Positions 1-7,118 of a DNA stretch of 17,280 nucleotides are shown in pieces. This DNA is from Actinomycetota bacterium. GTDB lineage: Bacteria; Actinomycetota; Actinomycetes; Actinomycetales; Microbacteriaceae. A program made the translations under genes and the position numbers. Below the pieces are notes generated by a model. It searched no databases and had not been told where the DNA came from. It was given only the letters and a program-made list of their open reading frames with translations. The stretch is from positions 1 to 17,280 of the forward strand of contig WLDR01000016.1 in assembly GCA_009704705.1 (NCBI GenBank), written 5' to 3'. Each line of letters starts with the position of its first letter. Position 1 is the stretch's first letter.

Positions 1-2
1 AT

Positions 3-983
3 GATGTGTTCCCCACCTCGGGGCACGTTGCGGTCACGGGTGCCCTCATCACGAAGCTGATTCCGGCACTCGACCACCTCGCCATCGCCCTCGAAGACAA
101 AGCGGCGCTGTGGGCAACGGCCGTCAAGGCCGGACGCACACACTTGATGGATGCCACGCCCGTCACGCTCGGTCAGGAGTTCGGCGGATACGCGGCTCAA
201 GTTCGTTACGGAATCGAGCGCATTCGGGCCGCCCTCCCGCGGGTGGCCGAGGTGCCCCTGGGCGGCACAGCCGTCGGCACGGGCATCAACACCCCCGCTG
301 GTTTTGCACAGAAAGTGATCACGCTGCTCGCGGCTGAAACCGGGCTGCCCATCACCGAGGCTCGCGACCACTTCGAGGCACAGGCAAACCGCGACGCCCT
401 CGTCGAGGCATCCGGCGCGCTGCGCACGATCGCCGTGTCGTTGACCAAGATTTGCAACGACCTGAGGTGGATGGGCTCCGGCCCCAACACCGGACTCGGT
501 GAGTTGCACATCCCCGACCTTCAACCCGGCTCGTCGATCATGCCCGGCAAGGTGAATCCGGTCATTCCCGAGGCCGTGCTCATGGTCTGTGCGAAGGTCA
601 TCGGCAACGATGCCACCGTCGCGTGGGCGGGGGCATCCGGTCTCTTCGAATTGAACGTGGCGATACCGGTGATGGCCAATGCAAACCTCGAGTCGATTCG
701 TTTGCTGGCGAATTCAGCGACCGTGTTGGCCGACAAGACGGTCGTCGGGCTCGAAGCTAACCTCGACCGCGCACGCGCCCAGGCCGAATCGAGCCCGGCC
801 ATTGTCACGCCGCTCAACAAGTACATCGGCTATGAAGCGGCTGCCAAGATCGCGAAGCACTCGGTCGCAACCGGCAAGACGATTCGCGAATCCGTGATTG
901 AACTCGGATACGTGGATGGGGACAAACTGACCATGGATCAACTCGACAAGGCGCTCGACGTCATGTCGATGACGCATCCGTAG
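3..983 (+). CDS. fumC: Fumarate hydratase class II (3' part, N-terminus outside window)
   Basis: Class II (iron-free, homotetrameric) fumarase, interconverting fumarate and L-malate in the TCA cycle. The reading frame is open from base 3 and enters in the family's N-D-V-F-P-T segment, so about 135 residues of a roughly 460-residue protein lie upstream. Visible hallmarks are GRTHLMDATPVTLGQE, which carries the active-site histidine, and the signature loop GSSIMPGKVNPV with the catalytic serine. The C-terminus appears complete. The TAG stop is followed at once by a second gene on the same strand, and that TAG is also the first half of a possible -10 box for it. The GTG at base 6 is internal and not a start. 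The only real alternative, aspartase, shares the fold, but the sequence reads as FumC and the locus matches the mycobacterial fumC neighbourhood. Family assignment is firm. Confidence 0.96.
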   Translation, partial: DVFPTSGHVAVTGALITKLIPALDHLAIALEDKAALWATAVKAGRTHLMDATPVTLGQEFGGYAAQVRYGIERIRAALPRVAEVPLGGTAVGTGINTPAGFAQKVITLLAAETGLPITEARDHFEAQANRDALVEASGALRTIAVSLTKICNDLRWMGSGPNTGLGELHIPDLQPGSSIMPGKVNPVIPEAVLMVCAKVIGNDATVAWAGASGLFELNVAIPVMANANLESIRLLANSATVLADKTVVGLEANLDRARAQAESSPAIVTPLNKYIGYEAAAKIAKHSVATGKTIRESVIELGYVDGDKLTMDQLDKALDVMSMTHP

Positions 984-991
984 GGTGAGGC

Positions 992-1636
992 ATGAAATCT
1001 GTAAAGGACATCGTCAATGGTTTTCGACTCATTGGCGAAGAGAGCACCGATGACGAGGCTGTGGCCGAAGTCATCATGGTGTCGACCGTTGCTACACGGT
1101 TAGCCGTGACAAATCGTGCCGTCATCTCGATGCTCCGTGAGAAGGCGAGCCCCGACCTCGATTGGTATCGGGCCGAAGTGCGCACCGAGCTGGCTCAACT
1201 TGCCACTGAAAAAACCCAGGATGCCGATTGGCTGAAACACGAAATCAAGATTGCCGCCGGGCGCCCAGGGCGGGCGCGTGACTCACAAGATTTTCGATCG
1301 ATAGACGTCAAGCCCCTCAAGCGTCGACGCAATGTTTTGCTCGCGGTCGTCGACGCTCTGGGTCGCCTCTCGAAAAATGACTCCTACGTCACACACGAAG
1401 CGATTCAGTGTCGTGACCGCACACACGCCGAGGTGAAGGAAGCGATTCAAGTGATTGCCGAGCGTGGCGTGCACCCCGACCCCTATCTCAGTGACGACGA
1501 GCGAGAAAAACGCATCGGCGACCTCGGGCGCGATCTCATGAGTGAGGTGTCGCAGCTGGCCAAGGCCACGAAGCAGGCAGCCAAAGACGCCGAGAAGGCC
1601 GAAAAGAAGTCAGCGAAGGCCCGTCAGAAGAAGTAG
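992..1636 (+). CDS. Uncharacterised actinobacterial protein with Lys/Ala-rich coiled-coil tail
   Basis: A 214-residue protein of unknown function; I recognise no domain. It is soluble, highly charged and predicted to be mostly helical. The last ~35 residues (about 180-214) are almost entirely K, A, E and Q, resembling a basic coiled-coil or nucleic-acid-contacting tail. A central basic patch (KPLKRRR, around residues 107-113) adds to the impression of nucleic acid or ribosome association, but that is inference. There is no signal peptide or membrane segment. It begins 8 bases after the fumC stop, so co-transcription is likely. The ATG is preceded by AGGG at a 6-base spacing, and also by TAGGGT 5 bases before the ATG, so a second, nearly leaderless start is possible. 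It converges on the PIN-PhoH gene with an 11-base gap. Confidence 0.8.
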   Translation: MKSVKDIVNGFRLIGEESTDDEAVAEVIMVSTVATRLAVTNRAVISMLREKASPDLDWYRAEVRTELAQLATEKTQDADWLKHEIKIAAGRPGRARDSQDFRSIDVKPLKRRRNVLLAVVDALGRLSKNDSYVTHEAIQCRDRTHAEVKEAIQVIAERGVHPDPYLSDDEREKRIGDLGRDLMSEVSQLAKATKQAAKDAEKAEKKSAKARQKK

Positions 1637-1647
1637 GCGAGTGTGAG

Positions 1648-3012
1648 CTAGGCCAGCTCGTTGACTTCGAGAAGGTCAGTCACCAGAGCCGCGATGGCCG
1701 AGCGCTCGGATCGCGTGAGTGTGACGTGACCAAATAGGGATTGACCCTTCAGGCTCTCGATGACACTTGCGACCCCATCGTGACGACCCACGCGCAGGTT
1801 GTCACGCTGAGCCACGTCGTGCGTGAGCACAACGCGCGAGTTTTGCCCGATGCGGCTGAGCACCGTCAACAGCACGTTGCGCTCGAGCGACTGGGCCTCG
1901 TCGACGATCACGAATGAGTCGTGAAGCGAACGTCCACGGATGTGCGTCAGCGGGAGCACTTCGAGCATCCCCCGTTCGACAACCTCATCGAGCACGTTGC
2001 CCGACACGAGCGCGCCGAGCGTGTCAAAGACGGCCTGACCCCACGGGTTCATCTTCTCGCCCTGGTCGCCGGGAAGATAGCCGAGCTCTTGCCCGCCCAC
2101 GGCGTAGAGGGGGCGGAACACGACAATCTTCTTGTGCTTCTGGCGCTCGAGAACCATCTCGAGGCCGGCGCACAGCGCGAGAGCCGACTTGCCGGTACCG
2201 GCACGCCCGCCGAGCGAGACGATGCCGATGTCTTGGTTGAGCAGCAGGTCAATCGCCAGGCGCTGCTCCGCCGAGCGACCGTGCAGGCCGAATACATCGC
2301 GGTCACCGCGAACGAGTGTGAGTTCACCGTTGCCCGAAACACGTGCGAGGGCCGAACCACGATCGGAGTGCACGACCAATCCCGTGTTGAGCGGAACGTC
2401 CACAACTGCTCTCGTGCGAAGCTTTTCGTTCTCGTACAGATCTGCCATGTCGTCAGCACCGAGAGTGATTTCTGCGACACCCGTCCAGCCCGAGTCGACA
2501 GCGAGTTCGGCGCGGTATTCCTCCGCCGAGAGTCCAATCGACGAGGCCTTGACGCGCATGGGCAGGTCTTTCGAGACAACCGTCACCGAGAGTCCGTCAT
2601 TCGCGAGGTTCATTGCCACGGCGAGGATGCGCGAGTCATTGTCGCCCAACTGCAAGCCCGACGGCAGCACAGCTTGATTCGAGTGGTTCAGCTCGACTCG
2701 AAGCGAACCGCCGTCACCGATCGGAATCGGAAAGTCGAGTCGTTCGTGCTTCACTCGCAGGTCGTCGAGGTGGCGAAGAGCCTGACGAGCGAAGTAGCCG
2801 ATCTCGGGATCGTGTCGTTTCTTTTCGAGCTCACTAATGACGACCACCGGAATGACAACCGCGTGCTCGGCGAAACGAAAAATCGCCTGCGGGTCAGACA
2901 ACAAAACCGAGGTATCTAACACGTAGGTACGCTCGGTCTGGCGGGTGGCGGATGAGTTCTGGCGGCCGGAGGAAGAACGAGTCTTCGCGGCACTCTCGCG
3001 CGGAGTGGTCAT
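1648..3012 (-). CDS. phoH2: PIN-PhoH fusion ATPase/ribonuclease (PhoH2 type)
   Basis: 454 residues combining an N-terminal PIN ribonuclease domain (about 28-165) with a C-terminal PhoH P-loop ATPase (about 240-454). PIN acidic residues are visible at D33 (VLDTSVLL), E61, D124/D126 (GDNDSRI) and D149 (SKDLP). The Walker A motif GGRAGTGKS lies at 268-276 and Walker B VIVDEAQ around 368-374. PhoH2 proteins of mycobacteria unwind and cleave RNA in an ATP-dependent way; the same activity is inferred here. The ATG at 3012 has no Shine-Dalgarno but has TAGTTT ending 6 bases upstream, suggesting a leaderless mRNA. Mycobacterial phoH2 is preceded by the small antitoxin gene phoAT. Here only 80 bases separate it from uppS and no small ORF fits. 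The N-terminal 25 residues are Ser/Thr/Arg-rich and probably disordered. Confidence 0.93.
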   Translation of the reverse strand: MTTPRESAAKTRSSSGRQNSSATRQTERTYVLDTSVLLSDPQAIFRFAEHAVVIPVVVISELEKKRHDPEIGYFARQALRHLDDLRVKHERLDFPIPIGDGGSLRVELNHSNQAVLPSGLQLGDNDSRILAVAMNLANDGLSVTVVSKDLPMRVKASSIGLSAEEYRAELAVDSGWTGVAEITLGADDMADLYENEKLRTRAVVDVPLNTGLVVHSDRGSALARVSGNGELTLVRGDRDVFGLHGRSAEQRLAIDLLLNQDIGIVSLGGRAGTGKSALALCAGLEMVLERQKHKKIVVFRPLYAVGGQELGYLPGDQGEKMNPWGQAVFDTLGALVSGNVLDEVVERGMLEVLPLTHIRGRSLHDSFVIVDEAQSLERNVLLTVLSRIGQNSRVVLTHDVAQRDNLRVGRHDGVASVIESLKGQSLFGHVTLTRSERSAIAALVTDLLEVNELA

Positions 3013-3018
3013 GTCGCC

Positions 3019-3024
3019 AAACTA
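3019..3024 (-). promoter_or_regulatory. -10 box of phoH2, leaderless
   Basis: TAGTTT on the minus strand, followed by six bases and then the ATG at 3012. This is the actinobacterial leaderless arrangement, in which transcription starts at the A of ATG. No convincing -35 is seen: TTGCCG at 3045-3050 would need a 20-base spacer. A TTGCGCAA palindrome lies a little further upstream at 3065-3072. Confidence 0.55.
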
Positions 3025-3092
3025 CGACTGCGCCTCGCTCGTACCGGCAACGACACGCCCACATTTGCGCAACGTTAAGCGTCGATTCAGCC

Positions 3093-3875
3093 CTACCCGC
3101 CGTAGCGCCGCTCGCGCTGTGCGTAGTCACGCAGCGCACGCAAAAAGTCGACCTGGCGCAGGTCGGGATACAGGGCCTCCACGAAATAGAACTCGCTGTG
3201 CGCGCTTTGCCACAGCATGAAGTCAGACAGGCGCTGTTCACCGGATGTGCGAATGACGAGGTCGGGGTCGGGCAGTCCGCCGGTGTAGAGGTGATTGCTG
3301 ATGAGCTCCGGCGTCAGTTTCTCGGCGAGGTCGTGGAGCTTGCCACCCTCAGATTGGTGCTCAGAAATGATGCTGCGCACCGCGTTTGTGATTTCAGCTC
3401 GACCGCCATAGCCGATGGCGAGGTTCACGTGGAGTCCGGAGTTCTTCGCTGTGCTCTTCTCGGCCGCCGTGATGCGCTTGAGCAAGCCTGCGGGCAGACC
3501 TTCGTCTGTACCCACGTGCATGATCTTCCAATTCGGATACGTCGCGAGGCGTTCGGCCAAATCCCCGATGATGTCGAAGAGCTGATCGAGTTCTTTCGAC
3601 GGCCGACCGGTGATGTTGTCGGTCGAGAGCAAGTAGAGCGTCACCATGCCGATGCCCAGTTGGTCACACCAGACCAGAAACTCGGGAACCTTGCGCGCGC
3701 CCGCACGGTGACCATGCGATTCGCTCTCCATCAACCGTTCGCGCGCCCAGCGTCGATTGCCGTCGACAATCATGCCGATGTGATGGGGCAACACGTCGGG
3801 AGTCAAACCCCGACGGAGGCGCTTCTCGTACAGGCGATACAGCAGGCCTGGAGCGCGCAAGTCATCGGTCGTCAC
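3093..3875 (-). CDS. uppS: Short-chain Z-isoprenyl diphosphate synthase (Rv1086-like, UppS family)
   Basis: A 260-residue cis-prenyltransferase that condenses isopentenyl diphosphate onto an allylic diphosphate to make Z-prenyl lipid precursors for cell-wall carriers. The diagnostic HIGMIVDGNRRWAR segment has its catalytic Asp at residue 38. The C-terminal RTSGEQRLSDF block and the HSEFYFVEALYPDLRQVDFL-type region are intact. The N-terminal RLYEKRLRRGL and the YLLSTDN variant (instead of YAFSTEN) resemble Mycobacterium tuberculosis Rv1086, the Z-farnesyl diphosphate synthase, rather than the long-chain Rv2361c enzyme. A short C15 product is therefore more likely than undecaprenyl diphosphate, and a second paralogue elsewhere in the genome is expected. 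The GTG start has no Shine-Dalgarno, but TAGCCT ends 6 bases upstream. It is divergent from the hemolysin III-like gene. Confidence 0.92.
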   Translation of the reverse strand: MTTDDLRAPGLLYRLYEKRLRRGLTPDVLPHHIGMIVDGNRRWARERLMESESHGHRAGARKVPEFLVWCDQLGIGMVTLYLLSTDNITGRPSKELDQLFDIIGDLAERLATYPNWKIMHVGTDEGLPAGLLKRITAAEKSTAKNSGLHVNLAIGYGGRAEITNAVRSIISEHQSEGGKLHDLAEKLTPELISNHLYTGGLPDPDLVIRTSGEQRLSDFMLWQSAHSEFYFVEALYPDLRQVDFLRALRDYAQRERRYGG

Positions 3876-3881
3876 CGCACA

Positions 3882-3887
3882 AGGCTA
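3882..3887 (-). promoter_or_regulatory. -10 box of uppS, leaderless
   Basis: TAGCCT on the minus strand, exactly 6 bases before the GTG start at 3875. No good -35 hexamer is visible at 16-18 bases. It forms a divergent pair with the hemolysin III-like gene promoter, so two leaderless transcripts leave the 66-base gap between the two start codons. Confidence 0.55.
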
Positions 3888-3906
3888 GTGGACACCTCGG
3901 TTCACA

Positions 3907-3935
3907 GGGACATGCGTACCGTGGCGCACTAGGGT
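3907..3935 (+). promoter_or_regulatory. Promoter of the hemolysin III-like gene, leaderless
   Basis: GGGACA (3907-3912), a 17-base spacer and TAGGGT (3930-3935), with the ATG at 3942 after six more bases. There is no Shine-Dalgarno. The hexamer spacing and the distance to the ATG both fit a leaderless sigma-A-type promoter. Confidence 0.6.
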
Positions 3936-3941
3936 TTGACC

Positions 3942-4631
3942 ATGGACGCCTTGCCACTGCTTGATGCAACGGAAACACTTACCCCGGATGAACTGAAGCC
4001 GACCTGGCGCGGTTGGATTCACGCGGCAACCTTCCCCGTTGCGATTGCCGGTGGCGTCGTGCTGATTGTCTTGGCTGACGGATTGATTGCAAAGCTGGCA
4101 GCCGCGGTGTTCATGCTCACCTCGATGCTGCTCTTTGGCAACTCCGCTCTGTATCACCGGTTCAACTGGAAAGACCGAACGCGCATCATCCTGAAGCGCA
4201 TCGACCACGCCAACATCTTCTTGCTGATCGCCGGCACCTACACGCCGCTCGCCCTGCTCGCCCTGCCGCCAGAGAAGGGGCTTCTGTTGCTCGCCCTCGT
4301 GTGGGGTGGAACGATTCTCGGAATCGGTTTCCGTGTGTTCTGGATCAACGCCCCGCGCTGGCTCTACGTCATCTTGTATCTCGCGCTCGGCTGGGCCGCT
4401 GTGATGTATCTCGGCGACCTGCTGGCAGCGAACCTCGCCATGATGGTGCTTGTCGTGGTGGGCGGATTGCTCTACACGGTCGGCGCGATTGTCTACGGGC
4501 TCAAGAAGCCAAACCCGGTGCCCGGTGTTTTCGGCTTCCACGAGATTTTTCACACGGCGACGGTACTGGCGTTCCTCTGCCACTGGACGGCAATCTTGCT
4601 CATCTGCCTGTCGCCGGTTTACAACGCCTAA
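3942..4631 (+). CDS. Hemolysin III / PAQR-family seven-helix membrane protein
   Basis: A 229-residue integral membrane protein of the hemolysin III (YqfA/TrhA, PAQR-related) family. Seven hydrophobic segments can be picked out. The conserved polar motifs are present: SALYHR after the second helix, DHANIFLLIAGTYTP at the third, and FGFHEIFHTAT before the last. The Ser, Asp and His residues of these motifs form the putative metal site of the PAQR fold. Bacterial members have been linked to membrane fatty-acid homeostasis; the hemolysin name reflects an old assay and should not be taken literally. The ATG at 3942 is preferred over the in-frame TTG at 3936 because TAGGGT ends 6 bases before the ATG. 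The position between uppS and a small membrane gene matches Rv1085c. Confidence 0.9.
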   Translation: MDALPLLDATETLTPDELKPTWRGWIHAATFPVAIAGGVVLIVLADGLIAKLAAAVFMLTSMLLFGNSALYHRFNWKDRTRIILKRIDHANIFLLIAGTYTPLALLALPPEKGLLLLALVWGGTILGIGFRVFWINAPRWLYVILYLALGWAAVMYLGDLLAANLAMMVLVVVGGLLYTVGAIVYGLKKPNPVPGVFGFHEIFHTATVLAFLCHWTAILLICLSPVYNA

Positions 4632-4651
4632 GCGCGCCGACTCGTTCTGGC

Positions 4652-4870
4652 CTACTTCTTCTTGGAGCGTGGACCCGGCTTGGACGCACGAGCCGCAGCT
4701 TCTTCGGCATCGAGCATCGCCTCAACCTCAGCCCGAATCTTCTGACGACGGATGCGTCGCACCATGTCGAACAGCAACAGAGTCGTGGCAACCGCAACCA
4801 AAACAATCGCGGCGAATCCGATCGGACCGGGCGTCACGAGGTCGGGATCGATTGTTTCTGCCAAGAGCAC
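4652..4870 (-). CDS. Small single-pass membrane protein (Rv1083-like position)
   Basis: A 72-residue protein with one transmembrane helix at about 17-36 (GFAAIVLVAVATTLLLF), followed by an Arg-rich stretch (MVRRIRRQKIR) and an acidic then Lys-rich cytoplasmic tail ending PGPRSKKK. The positive-inside rule puts the C-terminus in the cytoplasm. Function is unknown. The GTG start at 4870 has a good Shine-Dalgarno, GAAGGG, 8 bases upstream, and a recognisable promoter further out. In the mycobacterial block a similarly small protein, Rv1083, sits next to mca; here it stands alone, divergent from the DUF4307 gene. It converges on the hemolysin III-like gene with a 20-base gap in which I see no terminator hairpin. 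Confidence 0.82.
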   Translation of the reverse strand: MLLAETIDPDLVTPGPIGFAAIVLVAVATTLLLFDMVRRIRRQKIRAEVEAMLDAEEAAARASKPGPRSKKK

Positions 4871-4895
4871 GATGGCAACCCTTCAGTTGGTGCGG

Positions 4896-4924
4896 ATTAT
4901 CCTGTTACCAAGCGTAACTGTCTT
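4896..4924 (-). promoter_or_regulatory. Promoter of the small membrane-protein gene
   Basis: On the minus strand AAGACA (4919-4924) is followed by exactly 17 bases and GATAAT (4896-4901), matching consensus in 4/6 and 5/6 positions. The GAAGGG Shine-Dalgarno and GTG start of the 72-residue protein follow, so this mRNA has a leader of about 20 bases, unlike most neighbours. Confidence 0.65.
4904..4918. repeat. Inverted repeat filling the promoter spacer, candidate operator
   Basis: GTTAC-CAAGC-GTAAC is a perfect 5-base inverted repeat with a 5-base centre. It occupies almost all of the 17-base spacer between the -35 and -10 hexamers of the minus-strand promoter, and lies just upstream of the plus-strand DUF4307 gene. 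A repressor bound here would block the former and could affect the latter. Confidence 0.45.
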
Positions 4925-4938
4925 TGAAGGAGTCGAAG

Positions 4939-5340
4939 GTGTCACAACCCCCCTCCCTCAACGACCGCTATGGCCGGTCGAGGTCCACGGTTCGAGGCAA
5001 CCGTCTGGCCATGTGGATGTTCGTCGCCTTCGTCATCGTCGCGCTCATCGCATGGCTTCTCTGGGCGAATCCGCTCAAGATCGGCCCGAGCGCGGAGGCC
5101 CGTGACATCGGTCACACGGTTGTCGACTCCGGAACCGTCGTCGTCGATTTTTCGGTGACCGTGACGCCAGGTCATGAATTCGCTTGTGCGATTGAAGCGA
5201 TGAACACGGGTTTTGCAATCGTGGGCTGGAAGGTGTTTACCTACCCGGCATCCGACGAACTCACCCAGACGCTTCAGGAATCAGTGAAAACGACAGAACC
5301 AGCGACGACCGGTTTTGTCTCGTCTTGTTGGCTCACCTAG
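4939..5340 (+). CDS. DUF4307 family membrane-anchored protein
   Basis: A 133-residue actinobacterial protein of unknown function, matching DUF4307 in its layout: a short basic N-terminus with an RYGRSR segment, one transmembrane helix at about 23-43, and an extracytoplasmic beta-rich domain of about 85 residues. The outer domain has two cysteines (FACAIEA and SSCWLT) that could form a disulfide. The GTG start at 4939 is chosen because GAAGGAG ends 6 bases before it; the in-frame TTG at 4924 would place that Shine-Dalgarno inside the gene. The neighbour greA follows directly, as with Rv1081c-Rv1080c in M. tuberculosis. The TAG stop overlaps the first three bases of the greA -10 box. Confidence 0.88.
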   Translation: MSQPPSLNDRYGRSRSTVRGNRLAMWMFVAFVIVALIAWLLWANPLKIGPSAEARDIGHTVVDSGTVVVDFSVTVTPGHEFACAIEAMNTGFAIVGWKVFTYPASDELTQTLQESVKTTEPATTGFVSSCWLT

Positions 5341-5343
5341 GCT
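5315..5343 (+). promoter_or_regulatory. Promoter of greA, leaderless
   Basis: TTGTCT (5315-5320), a 17-base spacer and TAGGCT (5338-5343), with the greA ATG at 5351 after seven bases. The whole promoter lies inside the 3' end of the DUF4307 gene, and the TAG stop codon of that gene is the first half of the -10 hexamer. There is no Shine-Dalgarno before the ATG. Confidence 0.65.
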
Positions 5344-5350
5344 GAAACCT

Positions 5351-5836
5351 ATGTCTGAACAGCCAGCATCCTTCTTGACGCAAGACGCCTTTGACCGTCT
5401 CGCTGCCGAACTCGAGGAACTCTCGACTGTCAAGCGTGCGGATATCGTCAAGCGCATCGAGTCCGCGCGCGAAGAAGGCGACCTCAAGGAGAACAGCGGT
5501 TATCACGCTGCGAAAGACGAACAGGGTCGCATCGAGGCGCGCATTCGCGAACTCACCGAACGTCTCAAACATGCCGTCGTGAGTGAGGCGCCCCAGAGCT
5601 CCGGTGTCGTCGAAGCGGGAACGCTGATTACCGCAATCATCGCCGGTGACGAAGACAAGTTCTTGATTGGCAGTCGCGAGATTGCGGCCGGCACCGACTA
5701 CAGCGCGTACAGCGAGAGCACCCCGCTTGCTCAGGCCATCGTCGGATTGAAGATCGGGGAATCGACGAGCTACACAGCGCCCAACGGCAAAGAGATCGCC
5801 GTCAAGATCGTAAACGTCGAAACGTTCACCGGCTAG
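5351..5836 (+). CDS. greA: Transcription elongation factor GreA
   Basis: A 161-residue transcript-cleavage factor that enters the RNA polymerase secondary channel and rescues backtracked complexes. The N-terminal coiled coil (about 10-80) carries the tip motif EEGDLKENSGYHAAKDEQ, with acidic tip residues D44 and E47 that position the catalytic magnesium. The C-terminal FKBP-like domain ends in the family pattern TPLAQAIVGLKIGES...PNGKEIAVKIVNVE. Length is typical. The ATG at 5351 gives the standard N-terminus; an upstream in-frame TTG at 5315 is rejected because it lies in the promoter and the preceding gene. It converges on ilvA with only 6 bases between the stop codons. Confidence 0.96.
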   Translation: MSEQPASFLTQDAFDRLAAELEELSTVKRADIVKRIESAREEGDLKENSGYHAAKDEQGRIEARIRELTERLKHAVVSEAPQSSGVVEAGTLITAIIAGDEDKFLIGSREIAAGTDYSAYSESTPLAQAIVGLKIGESTSYTAPNGKEIAVKIVNVETFTG

Positions 5837-5842
5837 CGACTC

Positions 5843-7084
5843 CTAGATGTCGTCGCTGATGCGAACCTTGTAACCCTCATCGCGCAGCTTCTTGATCACC
5901 TCTGCCCGGTGTTCGGGTCCGCGCGTTTCGATGTGAAGTTCGAGTTCAACCTCGCTGATTTCGAACTTGCCGTGTCGCGTGTGCAACACCTCGACAACGT
6001 TCGCGTTGGCATCGGCGACGAGCTGGGCAGTTCGGGCGAGCTGACCGGGGCGGTCGGGCAGCGAGATGCGAATCTTCAGGTAGCGCTCGCTCGCCGCGAG
6101 TCCGTGCGCAATGATGCGCTGCATGAGAAGTGGGTCAATGTTTCCGCCGGATAGTACGACCACGGTCTTGCCCGTGTTCTTGAGTTTTCCGGCGAGGATT
6201 GCCGCCACACCGACCGCGCCGGCCGGCTCGACAACGAGCTTCGCGCGCTCGAGCAGCATGAGCAGTGCCTTCGCCGTGTCGTCCTCGGAGACCGTGATGA
6301 CCTCGTCGACTGCATCCTTGATGATGCTGAAGTTCAGTTCACCGGGAATGGCGACCGCGATTCCGTCGGCGATGGTGGGATGCACATCCACACGCACTCG
6401 CTCTCCCGCGGCCAGCGACGGCGGATACGCTGCGGCGTTCTCCGCCTGAATTCCAATCACCTTGACGGTTCGTCCGTGCGTGGCTGCCTTCTGCTTGATG
6501 GCGCTCGCCAGACCTGAAATGAGACCGCCACCACCGATGGGCACGATGACCGTGTCGACGTCGGGAATCGCTTCGATGATTTCAAGACCGAGTGTTCCCT
6601 GACCCGTCACCACATCGTGATGATCGAATGGTGGGATGAACGTCGCGCCCGTCTCTTCGACTCGAGCGAGGGCTGCCTTCAATGCCTCGTTGAAGATGCC
6701 GCCCTCGAGAACAACCTCGGCCCCGTACTCGCGTGTCGCTTCAAGTTTCGGAAGGGCAACGCCGTATGGCATGAAGATGGTTGCCTTGATGCCGAGTTCG
6801 CGGGCCGCCAGAGCGACACCCTGAGCGTGGTTACCGGCGGATGCGGCGATCACACCTTTGGCACGTTCCTCCGGCGTCAAATTCGACATGCGAAAGTACG
6901 CGCCGCGAAGCTTGTAGCTGCCGGTGCGCTGCAGATTTTCACACTTAAGAATGACTTCACTGCCGAGCACATTGCTCAAGTAACGCGAGGGCTCCATCGG
7001 CGTGACCTGAATGACACGGTTAACGACCTCACGCGCTGCCTCGAATTGGGCAAGGGAAGGACCAGCGAACGTGTGGACAGGCAT
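5843..7084 (-). CDS. ilvA: Threonine ammonia-lyase, single-ACT form
   Basis: A 413-residue PLP enzyme (fold type II) that deaminates L-threonine to 2-oxobutyrate and ammonia, feeding isoleucine synthesis or threonine breakdown. The Schiff-base lysine is K58 in TGSYKLRGA. The catalytic domain shows SAGNHAQG, the phosphate-binding GGGGL loop and the SGGNIDPLL motif. A single C-terminal ACT domain (about 338-410, starting KIRISLPDRPGQL) replaces the tandem regulatory domains of E. coli biosynthetic IlvA, so feedback control by isoleucine need not follow the E. coli pattern. It lies downstream of htpX on the same strand, but has its own -10 box in the 31-base gap and an ATG without a Shine-Dalgarno. 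Serine is a possible second substrate. Confidence 0.94.
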   Translation of the reverse strand: MPVHTFAGPSLAQFEAAREVVNRVIQVTPMEPSRYLSNVLGSEVILKCENLQRTGSYKLRGAYFRMSNLTPEERAKGVIAASAGNHAQGVALAARELGIKATIFMPYGVALPKLEATREYGAEVVLEGGIFNEALKAALARVEETGATFIPPFDHHDVVTGQGTLGLEIIEAIPDVDTVIVPIGGGGLISGLASAIKQKAATHGRTVKVIGIQAENAAAYPPSLAAGERVRVDVHPTIADGIAVAIPGELNFSIIKDAVDEVITVSEDDTAKALLMLLERAKLVVEPAGAVGVAAILAGKLKNTGKTVVVLSGGNIDPLLMQRIIAHGLAASERYLKIRISLPDRPGQLARTAQLVADANANVVEVLHTRHGKFEISEVELELHIETRGPEHRAEVIKKLRDEGYKVRISDDI

Positions 7085-7090
7085 GAATGC

Positions 7091-7118
7091 AGTCTAAACG
7101 CCACTCACAAATTGACTA
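7091..7118 (-). promoter_or_regulatory. Promoter of ilvA, leaderless
   Basis: On the minus strand TAGTCA (7113-7118), a 16-base spacer and TAGACT (7091-7096), then six bases to the ATG at 7084. The -35 overlaps the last codon and stop of htpX, so ilvA can be expressed apart from lemA-htpX. Confidence 0.55.

Noticed and set aside
1645..1659. GAGCT-aggcc-AGCTC hairpin between the convergent hypothetical and phoH2 genes, as a terminator
   Set aside because: The stem is only 5 bases, has no T-run, and most of it lies in the phoH2 3' end. Not enough to call a terminator.
1921..2919. Open frame of 332 codons opposite phoH2
   Set aside because: It is antisense to a full-length PIN-PhoH gene with intact motifs, and its translation has no recognisable domain. 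Long antisense frames are expected at this GC content and codon use.
2952..3932. Open frame of 326 codons opposite uppS
   Set aside because: Antisense shadow of uppS, which shows clear cis-prenyltransferase motifs and a promoter.
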